A DNA stretch of 64,000 bases from Serendipita indica DSM 11827 (lineage: Eukaryota > Basidiomycota > Agaricomycetes > Sebacinales > Serendipitaceae). Positions within the stretch are counted from its first letter, which is position 1. Each line of letters opens with the position of its first letter. Shown here piece after piece: positions 9,005 through 20,986 of this stretch. The position numbers and the translations under genes are program-made. The stretch spans positions 2,232,001-2,296,000 of the forward strand of contig CAJVGD010000042.1 in the NCBI GenBank assembly GCA_910890315.1, given 5' to 3'. The notes beneath the pieces were generated by a model that saw only the letters and a list, made by a program, of their open reading frames with translations, was not told the DNA's origin and did not search any database.

Positions 9005-12000
9005 TCATACTGGCATGATAAGCTGAACATCTTTGCTCCATGGATAAAACACTACAGGCTTGAGTTCGACATGCATAATGTTGCAAACAATCGATGGTTG
9101 CTTCTCGTAAGAATATAGGTAAGCATCCACATCCTCACCCCAACTGGGTTGGTTCTCGGCGGGCTTATATGGCGTCACACAAATATATAAAGTTGGCTCC
9201 CATGAAGCATGCATGTCTCTCTTGAGGCGGAAAATATTGGTTATATATCCAGCTGATTTAAGTATCTCCCTACTGTGAATATCGGTTGCTGAGTAGTGGA
9301 TGAGGTGCCGTGTGGCCTTTGATTCTTGCTGCAAACACTCGAATTTCAGACCTTCCCTCTCAAACCATGTGAATGTTTGGCACAGGGAGTATTGTATCTT
9401 TGCCGCATTAAGGGCAATCAGAGCAACTGCGTCCAGGGGAATGTTGCTTGGGGTCTCAGGAAGGCCAATCGCTGCTGATTTGATAGTATGTGTGGTATCG
9501 CCAGGCTTAATCTTGTGTTCAGCAAACCACTTGAGAGCGGGTAGGGAGGAGCTTTGCAGCAGCTGGCCCATGTTTGATAAACGACTCATTCGCCGATCAA
9601 ACGACAGCTCAACCTCACCTTCAAATGTGAATGGTGTGCGGATCTAGTTTTTATCTGGTCTCACCTCGTTTGTTATTTGTATTTGTCCGTTGTATGAATC
9701 CATTATGGCGCTCAAATGCAAACGCCCACCAGTCTGGAACTGGTCCAAACCGAGAAAGAAAATCTGATAAATGAAGGAGATAGTGATGACTTGGCTTCAT
9801 AAAGTCTTGAGGAAACGTGGTTTGCACTCCGTGGACATACTTGGTGCAGTGGTGGTGAAAATTGGCAATCATAGACTGAGTTAGCTGACGGGAGTAAGCA
9901 ATTCGAATAATGATGACAAGGTGGATGAAATGTCGGAAATATTCTTGGTGTTCTTGGGGTGCATTGGCATTTCCCCAGTGTCGGCCTAGAGTCACAAGCA
10001 AGCCAAAGCAATAGATTATTCTCCACTGTGCAGCTTTCAACGTTCCATGGCTCTTGCTCCCGAGATTTGATGGCGGTTTATCATGTGCAAGATGTGCTGG
10101 GAAGACCATAAGAGCAAGATCTGCTCGAAGTTCCTGCTTGAGAATTGGGTTCAACTGTATTGATTCAAAACTTATCCAGGGTGTATACTTTGAACCTACT
10201 TTGGGTGATATTGTGTCTAGTTCTTTTAGCCTTTCCCCTTTAATCCCAGGTGGATGCCAGGCTCTAAGTTGAACAAGAGCATTGTTCTTTGAGAGAAATC
10301 CCTGGAGAAGGTTAGAAAGCGTTGGAAAAACATGTGACTGATAATACCTGATCTGGGTCTGTGAATAGCTTTCCCTGATCCAGCATCTAAGAACGTCAGA
10401 TAAGACGCAAACAGTCCGTCAATTTCCTTACCCATTTTGCTAAATTGAACACTATTTCCTGTTTGGTGACACGATTTCCTTGGAAATTGAGATGCCACCA
10501 TGGGAGCCCACATTGCCGGTAAAGCTGTATAAGGTGATTCTGCCGTTGTCTGAAAAGGCGATTTAAGTCCGAAATGGCGAACTCGGGCTGGTGAAGGATG
10601 CTTTCGCCAGGCAGTGCTTTCTCCCCGTCATCCTGATTGTCAGCTTCAGAGCTAGATTCGCTACTATTGTGATCACTCCCCAACTGTTCCTCTGGTGCGC
10701 TGTCCAGGCTGTCATCAAAGAGATATGCAGTACTGGGAAGGCCGCGGATTTCTCCAATGAGATGCCGGCAGTGCGGTTGAGCAATATTAGTGAGTATTGC
10801 ATGGAATGGCTCAATAACAATCTGCTTTCGAACATCGAAATAAGGTAATCGGCTGAGTTCTGTGTATCGAAAGCCATAACGGTCAAAGATGGCTCGTTGA
10901 GCCTTCTCATTAGGTGCATCTCGCCATGCTAGAGTAATCTGCTGATACGCTTCCTGAGTGACCCCTCTTGCCCATCGAATCCTTTCTAGTTCATTGGTGA
11001 GCTGACTTCTTGGAAGACGACAGTGAGGGCAAAACCAACGATGACCAACACCCGCATAACCTCCAATTTTTCTTGCAGCAAGCTGATCAGCAGTAACTAG
11101 TGCAAGCATCGCTCGACACTTTGTATATCCGTTATTGTCAATGTCAATCCCAAAGGTATAGAGTATGTTCAAATCTTCAACAATTGGATAGAGGAGGTTG
11201 TTAAGCTGCTCCGTTGTTGGCTCCCGTGGTCCTGGAATAAATAGTTCATACATATATTGCTGCTGGAATCGTAGGTGTCGAGGTAGATTGAGAATTACAA
11301 TGTAAACTCCGCCTGTACTATGCACACTTCCTCTGAGGTTATTTTGGCGGGCATTGTACCAGTCCACAAAGAGCCCAAGGCAAAGACGAAGCTCCCCTGG
11401 CACCTGTGCTACGAATGGCACACCGCTGGGCATACGGAGTGTTTGGACGCCGGGCGAATTCATGATGTCGTCCATAGACCCAGATACCAAATCAATCTGT
11501 TGCGACGTACTCTCAACAAGATGAGTCAGTATTTGTGGAGTCGATGTGACTCTCTTGAGAAACAATCCCAGGCTACGGTACGTATAAAGAATACTTGTTT
11601 GTTCCAAAGCTGTATCCGTTACTCCAACAGAGGGTAGAGCGATGCCTGACGAAGATGCATGGTTGATAAGCCTCGCCCCACAAGGCTTCGAATCTGGTGT
11701 AAGTTGGAATGTGCAGCGCTGGTTGTGTGGAAACTTTGGTCTGCGTTGAAACTGTAACCAATCCCTTGTATCAATATCAGGTAACGCCGGGTATTCGAAA
11801 CCAGCGGGTGGGTCAGGCAGCGGCTGTCGGGGGGAATAATCGATTGGCGCAACCATGGGATGAAGAGTGCGTGAATAGAGTGAGAAGCATACTGAGCATA
11901 GTATATATGTCTGATCTGGAGAGTCTAATTCAAACAACCTATATAAGGATCGGGTGTCCTTCGGTACGCTGGTAAATTGGGCTGCGATGGTGTTTATGTC

Positions 12001-12582
12001 TTCTCGAGAGGCAAATAAAAGGCATTTAATAAGTTGCATTATTGCTTCATAGATGAATTGAACGTGAGCGCGAGAATGCCCAAATGCCGTTTGGACGTAG
12101 ATGGGTAAGAAGGTTGCAAAGATGAGGATATCATGGAGTGCCGATATCTTGGGTGCTGTATCAATGGATTGATCCTGGCCTATGCTTTCCCTTTAGATCC
12201 ACGAACGATTAAGGATTACAAGGTACCCGCCTTCAGAACCAACTCGCTGGGCGTTCCACTGTGCGCATTTTATACTGTCTAGGTGATCCATCTTTCGTAC
12301 AAGATAGCGTTGATGATGTTTGCTCGAAGAGTTACGTTGAGCGGCTAATTTTTGGATCCAGCGCCAAGTTTGGAGCTGCACGTGAAGGAAAGCCGTGTTT
12401 TCAGGGTTCTGAGTATCCAGTGCCATATGGCCACCATTTGGATCAGCATCAAGGCCCGGAGAAACGTACGGTGGCGAGGATTGGTTAGGCGTGTTCTCGA
12501 AATGGAGGGTACCAAACTCATCGTAAGTGTTTACGAGTTCGATGTACTGATTCCATTCAAGCGGGGCGAGGTTCATGTTCAT
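9005..12582 (-). CDS. Tnp2-family (CMC/Plavaka-type) transposase, multi-exon
   Basis: Several minus-strand exons read in order: about 12582-12200 (N-terminal part, start uncertain), 12100-10430 (main exon, over 540 codons), 10430-10220, 10215-9650 and 9589-9005. The main exon has the family signature IPGPREPTTEQLNNLLYPIV, then FGIDIDNNGYTKCRAMLALV and GYAGVGHRWFCPHCRLPRSQ. The last of these has CxxC zinc-ligand spacing and is typical of Tnp2 proteins of Agaricomycetes. Later exons carry SHGTLKAAQWR and WWAFAFERHNGFIQRTNTN, the usual late acidic motif region of the DDE-type core. The protein cuts and pastes the element DNA in the nucleus. Frames join well across short introns, so the gene may be intact. 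I did not fix every splice site. The N-terminal exon (starting MNMNLAPLEWNQYIELV) is the least certain. Confidence 0.85.
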
Positions 12583-13219
12583 TTTGTAGTGCCAAAGATG
12601 GAGCGGAGGCTACGTTTGACCAGGCCACCTCCACCAAATTGATGATCTAACCGGGGACGCTTGCGAACTTATAATATAACCCTCATAAGATCTCTCTTGA
12701 CGAGCATCCCCCATCTTCCAGTACGATGATGCCTTATAGCGACGGAGCGTTTTGTTACGCCATGGTTGGTAAAACGGAAGCGTGGCTCGATAACACCTTG
12801 GGCACCATCACCAGCCTTCATTGAATACCTCACTCGACGGCACACCTTCTCCCTTGCCACCCACTCGTACTGGTTGTGTCCCGATCGTTGTATGGCATTT
12901 GCTGCATCGATTCTTTGTATTACCACATCTATTGGTACTGAGGAGCAGGAGCGAGCCATAAGGAATAAGCGGGAAATGATCATGACGTGCGACGGTTCAA
13001 GCCATTTCTTGTCCTGCGTCCCGAGGCGAGCACTCGATGGGAATAGGGAGGATGAGGGAACACGAAGGGAAGTGATGAATAGAAAAGAGTTTGATTAGTG
13101 TAATTACTTGGTTCGACAGGCAGGGGAAACTCTCCCTCAGCAGGGGCTTGCTTAGTTGAAGATCAACCCACGTCAATCTTGGACCTCCACTCATTTCGCA
13201 ACCGGCCCTGACTTGCATC
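12583..13219. promoter_or_regulatory. Shared upstream region between transposase and a divergent gene
   Basis: About 640 bp lie between the divergent starts of the transposase gene (minus) and the gene at 13220 (plus). Opposing frames of about 100 codons overlap here, but neither resembles a known protein. A bidirectional promoter is inferred from the layout only. Extra 5' exons of the transposase could also lie here. Confidence 0.4.
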
Positions 13220-15173
13220 ATGTCCGGATCGTTCACGTTTTCCACAGTCAGTCTCTCTGTTGTTGAATCTTCTCTCACTGAGAACGAATAGGGCCACTAT
13301 CCGGCTGTCTATCGCGAGCTCAAGGCGGAGATAGAGGTGCAGTTCCAGGGCTATAATATCATTTCTAATCAAACTAGCGTCGGAGAGTGCTACTAGACCA
13401 AGGTTTGCCAGTCAACGCTCCGAAAAGACAGCAGATAACCAACGCTAATGTATGTCACCGTCACTTCCATGGCTTATTCTGATTGTTTTAGCGCTCCTCT
13501 GACCCTATTATACCTCGTTCACCTCCGAGAAGACTACGCCCAGCAAACCAACGACGGGATTCTCGACCAGCAAGCTCTTCAAATTCCCAGTTGCAACATA
13601 AACGACCTCGGAAGATAAGGCTGGTGGTGACGCGCAAGGACCAAAGCCCCATCACGTTGACACCAACGTCTCCTACAAGCAATGCGAGCGGAACAGTATC
13701 GCCTCCTAGCTCATCGACCACCCCTAGCTCCGGCATTTCAGTACAGTCTTGCTCTAGCTCACTAGGAAGTCAATCAAGCAGTTCAACAATACGACCGCAA
13801 ATTCGCAAATCTGGATCCCAGTTGACACCAGCACTCAATACTACCCCCGAGAAAGATGCGCCAGGGTTTGAATTCCGTCTCTTTGGACTAAGTTTCCCGG
13901 TCGGTTCATCTATTTGGGTTAGTGGTTAGTTCGATGCTGGGTGTCTACTCATAACCCATAGGTTTCTGCCAATCAACTCGATGGTAGTATGGACATGTTG
14001 GTATGTTAACTAAGTATGCGTAATTACTGACTGACTTTGCGGAGGAACCTTCCACCTTGATCAAGGTTTGTCGCACCAAAGGACAGGCTGTTGCTGAGTA
14101 TGGCAGATACTCAAATATCACTATCATCAATATGGTCTATCTGAACACCACGTATGTAATATTCGTGGAAGATGCTACATACTTCACAATGCCACTGTAG
14201 ATCCGGGCTCGTTCTCGTTACCTGGGAGGATTCCATGGAATTTCACCCTATGATGTGCATCTATAGCATGCTGTTGCAGATAAACAACTGAAGCCGCTTA
14301 GATCACTACAGGTCCTGGAGGATTAGCAACTCTCAATGTTGATAAGATACGCCGTTCATCCAAGTATGAAGGCCTGCATGTTAGTTCACATATCACTATG
14401 GCTCAATCTAACTATTTGACAGATTCGTGTCCATATACATTTACTTGGGATGCGTGGTATTACATATCTTTCTTCGGGAGTTTGGGAGATCTCAAACAAG
14501 GATAAACAAACTTGCACCCGTGATCGATTTATACTCCAACTGCCCAAATCATCATCTGACATCGATCATAATGTGCTGGCATCCGACATCTTTGCTGCAA
14601 ACTTTGTGTCGGCACTAAAGGCAGGCTATTATGGTGAAGATTACCACCTTCCAATAAGCAATAGACCAGTAAAAGATACAATAGTTCAAGCATTCTACAC
14701 AGTACTAGATGGTCACATTCGTGCACAAAGCTCAGGCTCGAATAATGACAATGACCGCCAAAATCGTAGGCACGCAAGGAGAATTGCGGTAGGATATTAG
14801 GTCTAAATATTTCTTTTTGGCTAATTCCTAATAGAAATGGCTTCGTCTTCTCGACGTTGCGGGGTCGTTCCCAGCCTCTCCTCTCAGTTTTGGTCTCAAA
14901 GCAGCTGGGGCAGACGCATGCAGTAGTGATGAAAGTGACGATGAAGGGAACTGCCAAGTTTACAGACCAAAGTTATGGAGAAGTCGCAAGCTGAACGGCT
15001 TTATTAGTGCTGTCAGGTCATCTGGTTACTACCTCGAGCTACGAGCTGGCTGGAGCCACAAGATAGAACCAAGCGTACGAGCACTGCCAAGCAGAGTTCC
15101 CAAGAGGTTCATTGATGACGAGTGGCTCGAAAACTCGTTAAACGCGGCAACAGCTCTGCTAGAACTTCCATAG
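13220..15173 (+). CDS. Unrecognised multi-exon protein divergent from the transposase, transposon cargo
   Basis: Exons that join in frame are 13220-13246, 13292-13336, 13378-13449 and 13492-about 13916, then several small exons to about 14400. A long exon of about 14420-14789 follows, and a last one from about 14834 to the stop at 15171-15173. Introns are 40-50 bp GT-AG. The protein starts MSGSFTFST, has a basic Arg/Pro region (RSPPRRLRPANQRR, KRPRKIRLVVTRK), then a Ser/Thr-rich linker. It ends in a folded-looking part with KWLRLLDVAGSFPASPL and SSGYYLELRAGWSHKIEPSV. The basic region would fit DNA binding. No catalytic motif was recognised. A second element-encoded factor (as CACTA elements have TnpA besides the transposase) is a possible role, by analogy only. 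Confidence 0.65.
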
Positions 15174-15498
15174 GACCATCGCTGCAAACATTAACTAAAT
15201 TCGACGTATTATTTATTTGTATCAAACACATGACCCCTCTTTCCAAGCCCCATGTTGATGTGGTCAAAAAGCCTAAAATCACAAAAGAAGTCTGGTGACG
15301 AAATGCCCGTTATGTGGCTCAATTCAACCCGTTATGCACCTCTGGTCTTCTGTCGATATTTGGTTCGTAAACAGCACTCGACTCCTGACGACTATATCCA
15401 GTGAGCCTCGAAGCAGCATTTCCAGAATATGGACGATCCCAAGGTGTGCAGGACTGTTGAATGCAATTTCCGGTCATTTGAGCAGCTAATAGGAAACA
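15174..15498. other. Spacer between two cargo genes
   Basis: 325 bp with no convincing frame. Both neighbouring genes run rightward, so it should hold the terminator of the first and the promoter of the second. Confidence 0.45.
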
Positions 15499-17180
15499 AT
15501 GAACCGCCTGGGCCCTGTCGAGATGACTGAGCTTGAAGAGAAATGGAATAATCTCGTGCTGGATTCTCGAAACAGAGGCGTGAACGAAGCACAGCTACCA
15601 ACCTTTGAAGAATACGTGATCAGTGCCATTACTAATGCTCAACGGTATTCAACCGCTATGTCGGAGCTTGTATCCCAAGGCATGGCTCCGGCTCGTTCAC
15701 AAGGGAACTCCTCAATTGAGGATGTAGAGATGCAAGGTAATGAAAATTTTTTATCGTTAATCATTATATTGATGTTTCTTCCAGACAGACCGACAAATCA
15801 TGGCCCCAATCCCTTGTCCTCTACCCAAAGCTCGGATTCTGATGCGCTTGACGAACAATGTGAGTTAATTGCAGGTTTATTTACCTGATTCACATTTGTA
15901 TTGCTCAGTGGCACCCTGGCAAACCAAGAGGATTCTTACTTGCGGTCCACCAAGCACGCACCCACAGGCCCAACGGCAGAATGTTTCCCCTCTAATGGTT
16001 GAAGTTATGAAGCGCAAGCATAACCTTAGTTCTCTCATGGAGTACCGTCTTCGATATGGAGGGATCATCGAAGACATCCATCCCGGCTTCGTTGCAACGA
16101 AAGAAGAATATGGCCATCTCCTTGCGGTGAAGTCATCTCCTGGAGAACTCAACGCACTCAAGGCAAGTCCTCTATAGAATGTATGAATCACACTAACAAT
16201 CAAATAGGCAGCAGTTCGAGGAGAGATGCACCGTGTCAAAGGGATGCCGCTCAAAGACCTGGACGTTCCTAGAGATGGCACCACAGGAGATCTCATCAGG
16301 AAGCTTGGCGGTCCTGACGTCCAATTTGGCATCAAGACGAGCGAGCCCTTGGCAAGCGAGCACAACCAATACATGCGTCAACTCTTTGCTCAACACTTCG
16401 CAAACCAAGCAAATTCTGGCAGATGGAAGGACAAAAAACTTCCAAAGGACATGTCTGACCCGAATCTTCTCAAACATCGGACCTCTGTGGTCTGTAAAGG
16501 ACTGATCAATAAGGACAAGCTTGACCCTGACAAGCCGGCGGATCGAGAGACCATAGAGAAGAAGAACACCACCGAAAGGAGATACTCTCGTCGCCGTTCG
16601 GTAAGAATATTGCAGTTGGAAGCACTTTATTAAATCGATATCACAGAAACATCTCCAACGTCTAGATGTTGTCAACAAAGATCAGGGGCTAAAGAAATTT
16701 GCTGCTCTTGTTGATATGAGCACACCTGGAATGCAGAGTGACGAGGAGTCTGACGCCGAGGGTAAACGACTGACAATCAAGAAATTGGGGTGGCGCAGTG
16801 TGAACTTCACACATTTACTCCATTTTCTAGATGTACTACGAGAGTGTCCAGTAACCTGTGACTACTTGCTCAAACCGCGGAGAAAGGCAGCAAAACTGGA
16901 GAGAATCCGAACAGACCTGCCAAGCGAGCGCAATAAGGCACCAACAGGACTCCCAGTTGAATGCTATACCGAGCGCATTCTGGACCAGGTCAAGGCCGAT
17001 GGGTTGGAGCATGTACTCCGTGCAGTCCCAAGAAACAACGCATTGGGGGATCTTCCATCTATGAAATATTATGACCAACGAGTCAGAGTTTCCAGGAATA
17101 GTGCGCTGGAGGTGGCATGGAAGAAGCACAAGGCGGAATGTAGCGACTGTCGAACTGATGATAGTGGAACAAGTTCGTAA
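15499..17180 (+). CDS. Unrecognised basic multi-exon protein, transposon cargo
   Basis: Exon 1 (15499-15736) starts MNRLGPVEMTELEEKWN. Exon 2 begins at 15785 after a 48-bp intron. Further introns are at about 15859-15908, 16163-16207 and about 16600-16646. The intron 16163-16207 uses a GC donor (CAAG/GCAAGT) and an AATAG acceptor. Without splicing it a stop follows at once, and with splicing the frame continues. The product has a helical N-terminus, then KRKHNLSSLMEYRLRYGG and SEHNQYMRQLFAQHFANQAN. A strongly basic Lys/Arg region follows (DPDKPADRETIEKKN, ERRYSRRRS). It ends with HKAECSDCRTDD, whose two cysteines are three apart. I do not recognise a family. The gene lies 178 bp inside the right TIR. 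Its intact frame over six exons argues that it was recently under selection. Confidence 0.65.
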
Positions 17181-17358
17181 ACAAAGCGTGGATATCAAAA
17201 AAATGTCGTTATCTATGAAGAAACCCTTTGTTTGAAAACTAAAGCAAGGTATAACTTACAAGAGAGCGTAAATGCATAAGACAGAGACGCGACGAAATGC
17301 GAAAGAAGGATGGATGAGTAATTCTCATAAACTATGAGACCTGTCAGGTGTTTGAGCT

Positions 17359-19266
17359 TGAGGTCGAGAGTGTTCACTGCAAGAACCGAGCGAATCTGTA
17401 CAGGCGTCGTCGTAATTGGGGAGCATTGGCCTCTATTCGACAACAGGGTAGGACTTACGAGGTATATGCCTCCCAATTGACGTCAAGTTCTGAGAAAACA
17501 ATCAATTTGAGTCTCGCTGAGCATGATTCACACACCATGAACGTGCGCGGCGTCTAATCTCAATTATTTGATGCCCTATATCTCCTCTCTTCAATTATAG
17601 GCGCCGTTGACCAGTCTAGCGTTCCATGATGGGCGTGTTTGCTTCAGAAGAAGGTTGGGAATGGACTACAAGGCTAATACAGTGACTATTGAGAGGACAT
17701 TTAGGCTTGAAACGATTGAGGGATGAGCACCTACATGACTATCTGCGCGGGCGGGCAGACAAACCCTCGCCCATCCAGTGTATAGTCACCGGGAGGTCGA
17801 CTATGTGGCCGTGAAAGGCCTAAGCATAGTATCTATTAACCATAAACCTCTTAATCAGGCCGAATACTTGCAGAATCGGACCAGCAACATTAGTTCGCTG
17901 TTATTGGTGCACTACCGGGCTATTCGTGGCTCCTGTTCTCCTCAAACGGTATTCGTGAGCTCATTTACCTCGTATTGATCCCTTCGTACTCAAAGGCCAT
18001 CGGTTCTACCACGTCCAATCGCGTAAGCAGTGCGTTTGTGCTCGAGGTTCAGAGCACATGTCTTGAGGCATTTTTAAAGCTTCTTCCGCATTCGTGTACC
18101 ATATTTTGCAGTAAAGGCAGAGCTACTGCCAAGCAGCTGCACGGCGCTCATAGTGGCGGGAGCCAAGTTATCGAATCACAGCATCCGTTTGTGCGACGCT
18201 TTGGGCGCACTTTGCTAGTTGTGGAAACGCTACAGACACCAGAAAGACACATATATAGAGCACTATATTCACAATTCCTCATTTTCTTAGAGCTACGACA
18301 ATTTGCCGCTCACAAGGTCTCTCTTGGAACGGGTCTCATTAGGTGCCTTACAAGGCAATTGCCTTGCAAAGCACTTTCTAGTTTTCCGACAGGAGCTTCC
18401 ACCTCTGCCTCAAAGACCGCATGACTATTGACGAGCTGTAGTGCGACACCACTGACTCGGCAGCAGGCCTCGATAATATTGCTATCCGGTTAGCCCGCGG
18501 GGCAGAGGTATAAGCCCTGTTGAACCAAATAGTATATAAATACATGGGTGACTTGTCTCTTCATATTTGTGATTTAGTTCAAATAACCCGAGTCGCGCTC
18601 TCAAGGCCGCTCCACAGTTTGGCTTCTTAAGTCTAATGACGTCGGTGTGCCACTAGTCTATCGATGGTCATCCTTTGTACGACGTTTACGAGCTGAACAG
18701 GGGAGATAGTGAGCGTGAGCTGCATAACGGCATAAGGAAAAGTCTAGAAAGACTCTGAGTGGTAAATGTAAGATACATAGGATAACTCGCCTTGTACAAG
18801 GCGGCTGAGAAAGACTTGAACCCACAGAAGCGACAAAGTATCCTGACAAAGGGCAACTCGAGAGTTCTATAGGACGCGGCGTATAGCCTCCATGCGATAA
18901 GTAAGGTAATTAGAATCAGAGAAGTCCAATTGGTATCCTCGGCAAGAAACGCAATGCCGTCCGAGCCTACAAAGCATCCGTGGGCGACTATTGCCTTGTT
19001 CGGGAAATAGGACGGAATATACATTGGAGAAGAGATCAGGGACTGGCTAGGAAGAGTTGCAAGAAGAGAAGTCAACGTCATCGTAGTCAGTCAGAAGCCG
19101 GTTCAACTCAGTGGAGTCGTTAGCGTTAAGCTCCATAGATACCATTACCTAAAAACAGCGTACGGATAAGCCTCTATATTAGGTATTCTGACAATATGCA
19201 GGAAGTCAACGACATTGGCGGATGGCAGAGTCAATATTTGTCTAAGAGAATCACCCGCCCGCCGTG
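17359..19266 (-). repeat. Right terminal inverted repeat (1908 bp)
   Basis: Reverse complement of 1114-3017 with only a few differences over 1.9 kb. The palindrome is conserved at 18351-18366. The outer end reads GCCCGCCGTG on the plus strand, followed by TGG. Confidence 0.9.
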
Positions 19267-19269
19267 TGG
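19267..19269. other. Target-site duplication TGG, right
   Basis: TGG directly follows the right terminus and matches the three bases before the left terminus. Confidence 0.65.
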
Positions 19270-19359
19270 AGCGATCGTCTTGGAGTCGGCCACTTGTATC
19301 ATTATCCCTAGGAATCTCCTCAGATCTCACACTATTCATCTACACTGTTAGATAACAGA

Positions 19360-20510
19360 ATGCCAGCAGCGAGCACGAGCGTGAATAACCTGTCGACGTC
19401 AGGCGTAGCCGACTTGAGCCCATCCCAGGTGATTGATTCACTGAAAAAGGCGGTAGAAAATGCAAAGATGAGTGAATATCTCAAGTCGTCTGAGAGTTTT
19501 GTTGAAGATGCCGTTGATGCGGGTATAAAAGTGTGTCTTATTACTTCTCCTGACCTCATATTCACCTCTTTGTCTTCTGCTCGTGCTGCTGGTCGATCTT
19601 ATGTACTGAGCTGCAACAAATTCAATGGCTACTCATAGTATAAAATCCGTCTATGCCCCGCACTCAAACTATCACGTGGGTTGACCCATTTTTGCCGCCC
19701 TTTAACTCACTGCACGTTGGACAAATGCGAGGTATACTCGAACAGGATAGAGTTGAGGGATACAATGTTCTGCTGAACAATTTTGCCCTTGTCGGAGGTC
19801 ATTTTTTACTCGTCACTAAAGGTGCGTCTGTTGCGGTTTACGTATATATAGCGGCTGTTGTGATTGATGAATGGAATGGGATAGAATATGAATTGCAGGC
19901 GCATCTACTCACACTGGCTCAAATCGTATAAACGTACGGTACTTGCTCCTCCTGGCTGCACATACTCGCAACCGACCTTTTTTGCCTTTTGCGATTGTGG
20001 AATATTGAGCGGTGCGAGTCAGCCGCATAGGCATATCCAGTTCTTCCTTGGACATGTACCAATTGAGCGGCTTGTCAAGACGGCCAAAATAGAGAATGAG
20101 GGTACGTCCGTGCAGTTTAAATCAATGGTAGATCTAAGAAGGAGCACTGACTATATTTCTGTGATCAAGTTCGCCCATTTGTTCTTCCTCAACTCCCATT
20201 CGCGGCTCATATCAAGCGACTGGACAAGAATGTCCTTTCTATTGCTGACACCCTCGTCGACGGATCGAGTACTGTGGAGAATAGCAAAGAGGCATGGGAA
20301 GCAGTGATAGGCCGAGTGAATTTTCAACTAATATAGGGTCGATGAGGCTGGTTGGAGGAGGTATGAAGGGTGGTGAGGAGGCTGGAAAGGCATCTTGACC
20401 TCCGCTACCAGCAAATACCCAACAATATATGGTTTCTCACTCGCAATAAATGGGACAGACCTATAGTGGACATAATTCCCTTCCAACCGTCGACTCGGAA
20501 GACGACGTGA
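19360..20510 (+). pseudogene. ATP adenylyltransferase / Ap4A phosphorylase-like gene, apparently broken
   Basis: The pieces match APA1/APA2-type enzymes, which phosphorolyse diadenosine tetraphosphate to ADP and ATP in the cytosol. They are, in order, an N-terminal helical part (SPSQVIDSLKKAVENAKM), YKIRLCPALK, EGYNVLLNNFALVGGHFLL, the signature GASQPHRHIQF with the family's catalytic HxHxQ, LPQLPFAAHIKRLD, and a late NIWFLTRNKWDRPIVD. These pieces are not all in one frame even with introns. Frame changes are needed between CPALK and VDPFLPPFN (about 19660-19680), before YLLLLAAHTRNRP (about 19935) and at a T run (19978-19983). The end is also poorly connected. Either the gene has decayed or it holds several sequence errors. 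The transposon end lies 93 bp upstream of the ATG, so its promoter may have been cut. Confidence 0.65.
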
Positions 20511-20803
20511 GCGACCCCCTGGTGCTGGTTCACTTTGGGAAACGAGCGCTACTTACTGTAATGCCTGCTGAACACGACGTGAGTCTAATGTCGCTTTTGC
20601 CGGCAAATACAAACCAAATTAATCCGTTTCTACAGAGATTTGTCGCGAATTTAAAGGAAAGGTTTGGTATATCGGCGGAAAGAGCAGATGTACGGGTAGA
20701 GTTTGAGCTCAATAGCATGGTGGAGCAGCGAATGGAGATGGATCCAATCTTATGGCCTGCATACCGACATTATGTGACGGGAGCCTGGGTTGTAGTGGAG
20801 TAG
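20450..20803 (+). CDS. Small protein of unknown function (117 aa)
   Basis: One frame starting MGQTYSGHNSLPTVDSEDD. The body (PLVLVHFGKRALLTVMPAEH, then FVANLKERFGI, DVRVEFELNSM) has the length and beta-beta-alpha-like pattern of small ubiquitin-fold-like proteins common in Agaricomycetes, but this is a weak impression. It overlaps the last 60 bases of the APA-like remains in another frame, so one of the two assignments may be wrong at its edge. No signal peptide or membrane segment. Confidence 0.45.
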   Translation: MGQTYSGHNSLPTVDSEDDVSDPLVLVHFGKRALLTVMPAEHDVSLMSLLPANTNQINPFLQRFVANLKERFGISAERADVRVEFELNSMVEQRMEMDPILWPAYRHYVTGAWVVVE

Positions 20804-20986
20804 TCCTTTGGGTATATGTATACTTCCAGAGCACTCAGAACGCTCGACCGTACATCTGCGCCAGTTACTCAGCCTCGGACTTGACATTCTCTGTGCTGTC
20901 GAGTAGACGCGGTGAGCTTGTAAGAGTCAAAGACATGGGGAATGTGATATACAAGTACAAGAGCGCAAGGGGCTATAGTCCTGAAT

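Larger units (their letters stand above)
1114..19266. mobile_element. Giant CMC (CACTA/Plavaka-like) DNA transposon with 1.9-kb terminal inverted repeats
   Basis: The sequence from 1114 to 3017 reappears inverted at 17359-19266. The two outer ends start with the same CACGGCGGGCGGGTG, and TGG lies directly outside both ends (1111-1113 and 19267-19269). A 3-bp target duplication and termini starting CAC are known hallmarks of CMC/CACTA elements. The interior encodes a Tnp2-type transposase (9005-12582), as the family requires. The span is 18,153 bp. It also carries four unrecognised genes and a minisatellite. Reading this as one element, not two inverted insertions, is inference. It is supported because the inner repeat ends (3017 and 17359) show no CAC terminus and no flanking duplication. 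The element sits 157 bp after the NLR stop codon and 93 bp before the ATG of the next gene. Confidence 0.78.

Noticed and set aside
18800-18830. tRNA T-loop-like sequence (GACTTGAACCCACAG)
   Set aside because: No matching D-arm, anticodon arm or acceptor pairing could be found around it.
1114-19266. Long terminal repeats of a retroelement
   Set aside because: The 1.9-kb copies are inverted, not direct, and no reverse transcriptase or integrase motif was seen between them; the enzyme inside is a Tnp2 transposase.
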